This document shows positions 34,634-64,000 of a DNA stretch of 64,000 bases, one piece after another. A program made the position numbers and the translations under genes. Source of the DNA: Xiphophorus maculatus (taxonomy: Eukaryota; Chordata; Actinopteri; Cyprinodontiformes; Poeciliidae); assembly GCF_002775205.1 (NCBI RefSeq), contig NC_036458.1, forward strand, positions 3,564,560 through 3,628,559, written 5' to 3'. Numbering within the stretch: position 1 is the stretch's first letter; each line of letters opens with the position of its first letter. Under the pieces are notes generated by a model. The model saw only the letters and a program-made list of their open reading frames with translations. It made no database searches and had not been told where the DNA came from.

Positions 34634-35242
34634 ACACTGCAAAACCACAAAATATTACCAAGTAATTTTAGACTAGTTTAACATGCAAATACCTTAATAC
34701 ACTTTAAATAAAACAAAACTAACTTATAAGTAGCTTTCAGCAAGAAGTAGGAGCTTACTTTAAGTCAACAATTCTTTAATTTTCATGAAAAGTAATAGTT
34801 CCACTCTGCTATTAGTTTTTCATAAATATTAAGGAATTATTGACATAGTAGAGGTCCTAGAAAATACTTGGTAAGATTTTGTGTTTTTGCAGTGCAGTCC
34901 CTTCATTTTTACAGAAAAAACAAAAACTAATGTACAAATAGCTTTTCAAAGGAAACTATTTTAAGTAAATAATTCTTGACTACTGATGAAAAGTAGAAGT
35001 TTTTCCCACGTTTACTTATAACATGGGAAAATGTCTTGTTATAATTGAAATAATTAATATTTGTTCATCAATATTAAGGAATTATTAACTTAAAACAATC
35101 TTCTATATCTTGCTGAAAAGTTACTATTTATTTATTTATTTATTATTATTATTTTTGTCTTATTCTAAGTGTAATAAAACATTTGCACTAGAAACTCGAC
35201 CAAAATACTTGGTATGATTTTGTGTTTTTACAGTGCAGTCCC
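34634..35242. mobile_element. Two adjacent family B foldback MITEs
   Basis: The first copy (34634-34900) runs from ACACTGCAAAACCACAAAAT to GATTTTGTGTTTTTGCAGTG. The second (34905-35242) ends with the same GATTTTGTGTTTTTACAGTG. Both are followed by GCAGTCCCTTCnTTTT, so the pair looks like a tandem duplication including flanking sequence. Arms are near reverse complements around CATGGGAAAATGTCTTG. Confidence 0.65.
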
Positions 35243-35289
35243 TTCGTTTTCACTGAAACTCTCTGAATCCTTCAGGTATTTGGGAAACG

Positions 35290-35520
35290 TAACTTTTTCC
35301 TCTGCAGGGTTGATGTGTGGAGACCGGTCGGGCCAGAACCTGACACCCGCTGGTTCTTCTTCTGCCACTCCTTCGTTGCTGTGACTGTTTGTTTTGGGTC
35401 TTTGTCACGCTGGAAGACCCGTCCGTGACTCAGTGTTCTAGGCTCCTCACTGCAGTGAAACCGTGAAAAAACCATCCAAACCAGGATGTTTCCGCCTCCG
35501 TGCTTCCCTGCACGGAAAGC
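35290..35520. mobile_element. Decayed Tc1/mariner-like fragment
   Basis: The words CACGCTGGAAGACCCGTCC and CAGGATGTTTCCGCCTCCG resemble the antisense strand of the catalytic region of fish Tc1-like transposase genes. Frames are broken. Related fragments appear near 32030-32130, 40955-41110 and 56190-56460. Similarity is judged by eye. Confidence 0.4.
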
Positions 35521-36538
35521 AGAAGCTGCAAAGTGGAAAGTAAGTCAAGTTTCTTGTCTGCATGAATAAAGTTGGTGAATAAAGTTGATTCTGATTCATG
35601 ATTTTGGTCCAAAATGTCCCAAAATATCATGATCAGAAGGAGTTTGGTTCTGTTTTTTTCATCATGTTCTTGATTTCTGTTGTTTTGATTCTGTATTTTT
35701 GACGTTTCTTGTGTTAATTTGACTTCCTGTTTATTTTGACAGTCTGTTTTCTCTTGTGCACAGTTCTGTTAACTTCCTGTTTTCCCTTGTAAATGCTCCC
35801 GAGTTGTTTTGTTTCTAGTTTTTCTTCAAGCAGTTAGAGTATTCTTCAGCTAGTTTGCAGCATAAATCTGTAAATGATTATTATATTGAGAAATATTGTG
35901 ATTAATTTTAACTTCTCTCATTAATTAAGTGATCAGGGGCAAGGCGGATTTGGTTTTCTGTTTCTCCAATCTTCGATGTGATGGCTAAAGCTTTATTAAA
36001 ACTATTTTATGACCAAAATGTTTTGTTCCACAAGTTATATAAACTCTGCCAGTAGAACTAGTACTTTAAATAAATATTAAGGAGTTATTAACGCCTATAT
36101 TTTGCTGAAAAGTTACTTGTAAGTTAGTTTTGTTTTATTTCAAGTATACTAAGGTATTTGTGCCAGAAACTAGACCAAAAATGAAAAGATTTTGTTTATT
36201 TGCAGTTTTTAAATGAACATTTATTTATAAAACTGTGGATAATTTTACTTCCACATCACAAATATACAAAGCTTTATATCAGAGTAGCACTACAAACCCA
36301 AACAAAGGCAGTAAAGTTTGTAGTTATGGTATGAGAAAATGAGAGGAAGGTCGAGATGTACTTGAGGCAGTTTTCTAATAATCGATCAGCTCATTTTGAA
36401 GTCAAAAACCACGGAGACCCGACATGGTGACCCAGAGGTCAACAGCTGCTCCGGTCAGTGTCGGGTGTTTAAAATATTTAATATACTCAAACCCAAAGGC
36501 ACAAGCCTTCCTAAATGTTTACAGACTCCCCCCCCCCA

Positions 36539-36546
36539 GCCCCCCC

Positions 36547-36617
<71 letters not shown>
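36539..36617. repeat. CA microsatellite
   Basis: An uninterrupted run of roughly 35-39 CA units preceded by a C-rich stretch. The His-Thr reading frames across it are artefacts. Confidence 0.97.
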
Positions 36618-37135
36618 TTCTCTCAATGACAGAAAACCTGTCGGCTAAAATCAGATCAGGGTTCAAACATTTAAAATTTTTCTTATTTCAACTGTACCAA
36701 GATGTTTGAACTAAAAATTAGACCAAATATACTTAGTAAAAATGTACGTTTCTTCATTATATACTTATATATACATATATATTTATAAACTGGAGGACAG
36801 ATTCAGATTCCCCGGCTGCAGCAGCAGCGTCAGCGCTGCCTGGCCTTATGCTGTCTGGGAAGAATGAAAACGATTGACGTCTTTGTGGCCATCTGCCGCC
36901 CTCCGCGTCCCCTCGCCCGTCTCTGGCTCTTCTTTGAGCGGATTAAACGCACTCGGATCGCTGTGTGTTGTGTGACGTGCGTACTTTGCCTCCGTTTCTG
37001 TTCATCCTGTAATATCTTTGTCTCTGGGATTTTTCTGACCCCTTTCTGACAGCAAATCCTTCGGCAGATTGCACAAGATGTTTTCTTTTAAATAAAACAA
37101 ACGAATCACAGTTACTTTAAATAAATCTATAAGGT

Positions 37136-37141
37136 TTTATT
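37136..37141 (-). terminator. Candidate slc1a2 polyadenylation signal
   Basis: AATAAA on the minus strand about 1.15 kb past the proposed stop codon at 38285. Other AT-rich matches exist in the intervening family E repeat, so this is one candidate among several. Confidence 0.3.
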
Positions 37142-37679
37142 ACAATATACACAGAACCGGGTGATGTGAATCTGATTTAGGACTTTAGCGGTGAAGGATG
37201 GGGGTCGACATACAGAAATTAAATGACAAAATCAGAATAAAATACCAACAGATTTAAACGTACAACATTAAAACAGCATCGCACACAAACCACAACAAAT
37301 AAATGTACAAACCTCACATGATTTGAGCAATATTACCAAGGAAGAGAGAGATTCAGGAAGGCGAAGAAGTGTAAAAAAATAACATCTGCTGGACGGATTC
37401 ATCGTTTTATGCTTTAAAATTTACATTTTCAGCATTCTGGCAAGTAAATTTAAAGAAACTGAGATCGGATTGTAATCAGATCAATAAGTAGTTGATAAGC
37501 AGAAACATTTGCAGCTGGAAACTGAAGGAAAGAAAAACTTTTCAGAACAGGTTCAGATATTTTTTACTGTTTTAATTTATTAAATTAATAAGATTTAATA
37601 AAATAAACTACATTTAAAAATGTGTCTGGTTTAGGAAGGAATGAATAAAAGAAGGAAAGAAAAAGGAAGGAAGAAATTC

Positions 37680-38110
37680 TTGAAAATCTAAGAAATTTTC
37701 AGTTTAGCTTCAGAAATTTTTGAGAATGAAACTTTCTCAAAAAATTTAATTCTCAACTTTTTGAGAAAGATGAGACTTAAACTCTCAGAAGGTTTTTGAC
37801 GTTTGAAACTCAGAAAATTTCCAAGTTATTTTCTAGCAAATTTATGACAACAGAGGAAATGGAGGGGAAAAAACTAAAACATTTCAGAAATTTGAGGGGA
37901 AAAAAAGTACTTTTGAAAATTTCCACTTTTTTTCTAGAAAATTTATGATGTAGGAAGGAAGAAATAAACTCTAGAATTTTTTTCTAGAAATCTCTGAAAT
38001 TATCTAGAAAAATCTTGGAAATTTTCTGAGTTTCAAAAGTAAAAATTTTGGCTTTTTGAAACTCATAAACCTTCCTTGTGTTTTCTAGCAAATTTACTAT
38101 TTAGGAAGCA
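37680..38110. repeat. Family E low-complexity repeat (slc1a2 3' region)
   Basis: Loose repetition of GAAATTTTC, TTTCTAGAAA and CTCAGAAAATTTCC words. It lies in the probable 3' untranslated region of the transporter gene. Confidence 0.5.
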
Positions 38111-38284
38111 ATGAAGGAAAGAAAGGAACGAAGTGATGACGGTGGAATGTCAAAGTTTTGTGGCCATTCGTCATGGAAACGCAGCTTGTGTGAGTTTCTG
38201 CGTGGTCTCTACTGGACTTCTCTAGGTTTTGATGCTGAAAGTGGAAATGTGTCGTAAAACCAAAACAAACAGGCTAAGCTGACG

Positions 38285-60288
<22,004 letters not shown>

Positions 60289-60394
60289 CCTGCCTGTGGA
60301 GAGTTTGAGAGATTTGGGTTTACTTTTAACAAAGATCCTCACACTTCAATCTTATAGTAAGTAGCATTAGCTTGTCAAATAATGCTAAAAACCG

Positions 60395-60790
60395 TATTAA
60401 TTTTATTTAAAATTATTCTTAGATAATGAGATTTTAGTCTGATCATTTCAGCATGAGATGTTTTAGGGCATCTTATCAATTTAAATTAAAATAAGCACAC
60501 TTCTTCCCGTACCCCTTTTGCCTTCGCACAGGAAAATGGCTGCCTTTACAAGCTGGAGCTCCACTTAGGTTGCTAGGTGACGGGCGGAATTCTGCTGGCG
60601 TTGCTATGTGACGGGCGGAATTCTGCTGGCGTTGCTATGTGACGGCACTGTGCCTGCTGAATTGTGACATTACATTCTGGAGGTTTTTGAAATGTTTCAA
60701 TTCACAGACACCGAAAAGTATTAACTTATTGCCAAAAAACGTCAGTGTGTTAAAGCACTTTGGCTTAAAAAAACTTACAAAAACATGCAA
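60395..60790 (-). mobile_element. Family A copy, reverse orientation
   Basis: It contains GTTGCTAGGTGACGGGCGG and two GTTGCTATGTGACGGC-type units in tandem, followed by TTTTGAAATGTTTCAATTC and GCAAAATGTGACTTTTAC. The X-box-like motif has decayed here. Confidence 0.6.
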
Positions 60791-62002
60791 AATGTGACTT
60801 TTACACAGCAACTCCCTTGCAAATTAGCTTGTGCTATCGGTACTTTGATGCAAACATGGGACTACTGTTGTGTTCAGTTTGCCTACGTTGATTTGTGTCT
60901 GTACCTATCAAATAAACTTAAATTAAATAACTTTTTTGAAAATTCAAGTAAAAATCCATGTTTTATGCGTTGCTTTTGCTTAATCTTCTGTATGTAATTT
61001 GTGTGTTTAACTTTTTTCGTTTTTCTTTTATTCACGTTGTGACCTTTGTCTTGAAAGACGCTATATCAATAACGTTCCACTTTACTACTGAAAACCTATG
61101 CAGTACCTCCATTGTGTATACAGAGTATTTAAAGAACAAGAACCTTCTGTTCGAGCTAAAACTTTACTGCCTTGTATCTGCAGGGTACCACAGGGTAAAT
61201 GTTGGGTATCTACCAGAAGGGTACTTTAGGGTAACTGCTTTTAGCTCATGGTGTTGAGATGAGTGAGCCTGACTTATCTGTCATGCTTAAAGTATTTCTG
61301 GGCCTGGACCCACTCGACTAAACAACTTTGAATCTATTTCTGGCAATCAAAATGCTTTGAGGATGAAATAATTCATAATGACAGTTCACAATACTTAGCA
61401 TGCAGTTTACACGTCAACGGCATCCTCACCTGCTGTGTGAGAACTTTATTATGTTCCAACATGGAATCTAAATCACAGACACTGTGGGAGCCAATATAAA
61501 ACATTAAAGTCTTTGCTGCTTCTGCATTGAGAAAAACGAGGAATTTAGCATTTTTATGTAAGATATACAAGATTATAAAGAAACAAAAGAGTTGTTTCAA
61601 TAAATATGGCTTAAAGTATAATGTATAATGTTTTATGTGGAGTTATTGTATCCAGATCTCAACTCTTTGTGGCTTATGTTGGCAAATTTGGCAGCTATTG
61701 CTCACCACAAACTGTATCCAGATGCCGACTCCTCTCATAAGTGACTTACTGGTAAATGTGAGGCGGCCATGTTTTCTGCCTGTAACATCAGAGGAGACGT
61801 GTCCCATTCATTTCATGCGGTGTCACAGACTTAGAAGATAAAGATACTTTTCTGTTATTTTATCTATTCAAACACATAAATGCTCATATATTGGAACTCT
61901 GATGCTCAAATTCATTAAGATCTTTCAATGCTCAGGCTGTGAAACCAGCTCAAAGTTTTAACCTGAGCTAGGCAGGCACCCTGCCTACATCAAGGACGAG
62001 GC

Positions 62003-63192
62003 TTAAAGGTGACCTTATATGCTTCCTTGAACATGTTAGGAAAGGTTTGTGCAAAACCCATTCATTAAATTTTTTACATTTCTTAGATAATGAGACTTTA
62101 GTTTGTTCAGTTTCAGAATGAGCTAGTTTAGGGTGTCATGTCACTTTAAATCCAAATAAGCTTCTGCTGGAAAACACGTGCGAGGTTTACACTCGCACGT
62201 GAAAATGGCTGCAAACCGATGCACAATTCAACAACCGTACATCTTTGAAAAGCAGAAGTGGAGCCTCCCGCACAACCAACAAGAATGCAGCAATGGGTTC
62301 CTGGATGGTATGTCACCTACAGCAGCCATTGTACAGCGCATACAGCATTAAAACCAGCTGACCAAATGTGCTGGAGCTCGGTTTGGGTTGCTACTGATTT
62401 GTGACCTCACCACTGAGAGATTTTTGAACCGGCTCATTTTCCAGGCATCAAAAAACATTAACATACTGCCAAAAACAGCTTGTGTTGTTTTTAGAAGCAG
62501 TTGAGAGCCAAATTGAAGTGCAAATTGTGCAAAATTTGAAGTTAACAAGGACTTGTCTTCATCAACAAAATAAAAGTAAATTTAAAGGGAACCTATTGTG
62601 CAAAATTAATCTTTGCACCCATCTATGTTTCCATTTTGGGGTCTACTGCTTCTAAAAAAAAACCTAGGCGCTTAAAAGAAACACCCAGTCATTATCTGGC
62701 GGTAGGTTAGTATTTGTTTGGTGTCTGGAAAATGAGCCATTCCATAATCCTCCCAAATGTAATGTCACATTCGATGGGCACTGCACTGTTACCTAGCAAC
62801 CACTTACCTAGCAACCCAATCATAATTCCAGGATGTTTGGTTACCTGGAAAAGACAAGGATTTTGTTCTTGACTTACCATCCAGAAACCACTTGCTACAT
62901 TGTTGTTGGTTGTGCAGGAGGCTCCACTTCTGCTTTTCAAAGATGTACGGTGGTATAACTGCGTGTCTGTCTGTAGCCAATTTGATGTGCGAGTGTGAAC
63001 ATTGAGTTGGGGGGCGTGACCAGCAGCAGCTTGGATTTAAAGTGACAGAGACCCTAAAATAGCTCATTCTGAACCGAGCAGACCGAAGTCTCATTATCTG
63101 AGAATGATTTTGTGCAAAATCAAGTAGCACGTTTTTATAGATAATAGACCTATCCTTGCCTGTTCAAGGAAGCGAAGTAGATCACATTTAAG
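62003..63192. mobile_element. Two family A copies in opposite orientation
   Basis: A reverse copy (62003-62545) begins TTAAAGGTGACCTTATATGC. A forward copy (62581-63192) begins TTTAAAGGGAACCTATTGTG and ends with GAAGTAGATCACATTTAAGG. Start and reverse-complemented end of the forward copy share TTAAA.G.GA.CTA, an imperfect terminal inverted repeat. Both carry CACTTCTGCTTTTCAAAGA (or its complement). Confidence 0.65.
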
Positions 63193-64000
63193 GCAAGTTA
63201 CCAAGATACTCCTTTCCCCAGCTGATCCTCCTGGAATAACCAAGCTAGAAAGGATCCGTAGCCCCTTCAGGATGTTTTGGGATGTTCAAAAGTACAAGGA
63301 AGCTCATTTTGACTAAACCTGACATTTTGACTTCAGATTCAAGGGACTAAATCCACTTTCTCCATTCCCACTCACAAGAGGGAGTGGGAATCCTGGGGAG
63401 ATTGGAGTTGAGCCACATATTTCTGTTTAAACCTTTGCTTTAGGCACGTAAGGTTTAAAATAGTTGGTCTACACTTTGTTTTAGGAGGGGTGATTGCATT
63501 CTCATGTCAGGAAATCTGCAGATAATTAGAGGTAAATACTGCTGTGCAAACAACGTACAGTGAGGCTTCAAGGAAAAACTGCAGCCAAATAAAAATAAAG
63601 GCTTTCTTCTGACAGTTATTTGAATCAAAGGAATCATTTATTTAAAGGGCGACTGTTTGATTTCTTTGCGTCATGTCAACATAAAAAGCTGAGCCTGCGG
63701 GAATATGATCCACCATGCAAGTATTAGATAATAACCAAAACTGATGGTTAAGGTAGAAAGACAAAAAAAGAATGTGTTGAACAAAATGAATCAATTAGAT
63801 ATATTGTTCTCCAACCATCTTTTGACTAAATGGTCAGAAAGATGGTGCTGTTTGGGTTTGAATATTTACTAAATTACATCACTTGGGAATATTGACTCAC
63901 TTCTGCTAATGCTAATATGCTAATAGAGGAGCTAATTTTAGGTTTAGCGCTTTAGCATTTTTGCTAACTTTGAAATCATCTATCACACTTTGCTTCTCCT

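Larger units (their letters stand above)
30935..37135. other. Convergent intergenic region between kcna7 and slc1a2
   Basis: It is dominated by repeats: the family A copy, AAATATTTAG-type repetition (32150-32560), an 18-bp minisatellite (32805-32875), family C, two adjacent foldback MITEs (34634-35242), Tc1-like remnants and a CA tract. The stretch 36785-37050 is of ordinary composition with a 61-codon frame and no family resemblance. No gene was recognised. Confidence 0.5.
60289..64000. other. Region 5' of the first visible slc1a2 exon
   Basis: On the gene strand this is upstream. It holds family A copies (60395-60790 reverse, 62003-62545 reverse, 62581-63192 forward) and AT-rich sequence. 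The missing first coding exon and promoter of the transporter may be here or beyond the window; no exon could be supported. Confidence 0.5.

Noticed and set aside
36396-36709. His-Thr repeat frames
   Set aside because: Translation of a CA microsatellite with no coding context.
36785-37050. 61-codon frame in unique-looking sequence between kcna7 and the transporter
   Set aside because: No family resemblance, splice context or neighbouring exon; cannot be supported as a gene.
61432-61470. Possible first exon of the transporter (ATG ... CAG|GTGAGG on the minus strand)
   Set aside because: Ends in phase 0, which does not fit the phase needed by the exon at 60288-60135, and shows no similarity to the EAAT2 N terminus.

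Overview
The window is vertebrate nuclear DNA, almost certainly from a teleost fish (probably a percomorph; the species is not resolved). The genes have many GT-AG introns and sit among dispersed repeats typical of fish: foldback MITEs, decayed Tc1-like fragments, CA and GGAT microsatellites and AT-rich minisatellites. I see no prokaryotic or CRISPR feature. Five protein-coding genes could be assembled exon by exon, with splice sites and phases that agree throughout.

Layout. (1) 443-5330, plus strand: an IFI35/NMI-family gene, best match ifi35, 9 coding exons, 390 aa, with an interferon-response-like element just before its untranslated first exon. (2) 8427-16707, minus strand: bcat2, mitochondrial branched-chain aminotransferase, 11 exons, 387 aa. 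(3) 17310-22922, minus strand: hsd17b14, a short-chain dehydrogenase, 9 exons, 264 aa. bcat2 and hsd17b14 lie head to tail about 600 bp apart. (4) about 24000-30934, plus strand: kcna7, a Shaker-type Kv1 channel with a GC-rich untranslated first exon and two coding exons, 540 aa. (5) 38285-60288, minus strand: an EAAT2-type glutamate transporter (slc1a2-like). Ten coding exons are visible, giving 681 aa from the first visible ATG. Its 5' exon is not identified and may lie outside the window. kcna7 and the transporter are convergent.

bcat2, hsd17b14 and kcna7 are close neighbours on human 19q13.33, so this is an old conserved block. Human SLC1A2 lies elsewhere (11p13, near KCNA4), which makes the transporter an interesting resident. 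The genes are not an operon or a pathway; their grouping reflects conserved synteny.

The most notable observations are these. The transporter has a very long C-terminal tail built from coding tandem repeats: eight-residue Ser-Pro repeats, then an Arg-Asp run encoded by a hexanucleotide repeat. A transposon family carries a perfect RFX X-box-like motif and has expanded into a 12-unit array in kcna7 intron 1. Three repeat arrays lie directly against splice sites of bcat2 and the transporter. A possible unannotated transcription unit (NRF1 palindrome, CRE, TATA, splice signals, AATAAA) lies on the plus strand inside hsd17b14 intron 5.

Repeat families are labelled as follows. A: the X-box/CTAGCAACC element. 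B: the foldback MITE. C: the ACTTTTACTTGAGTAAAA family. D: the ATTAATCG-ended element. E: the TTTCTGAGATT low-complexity family.
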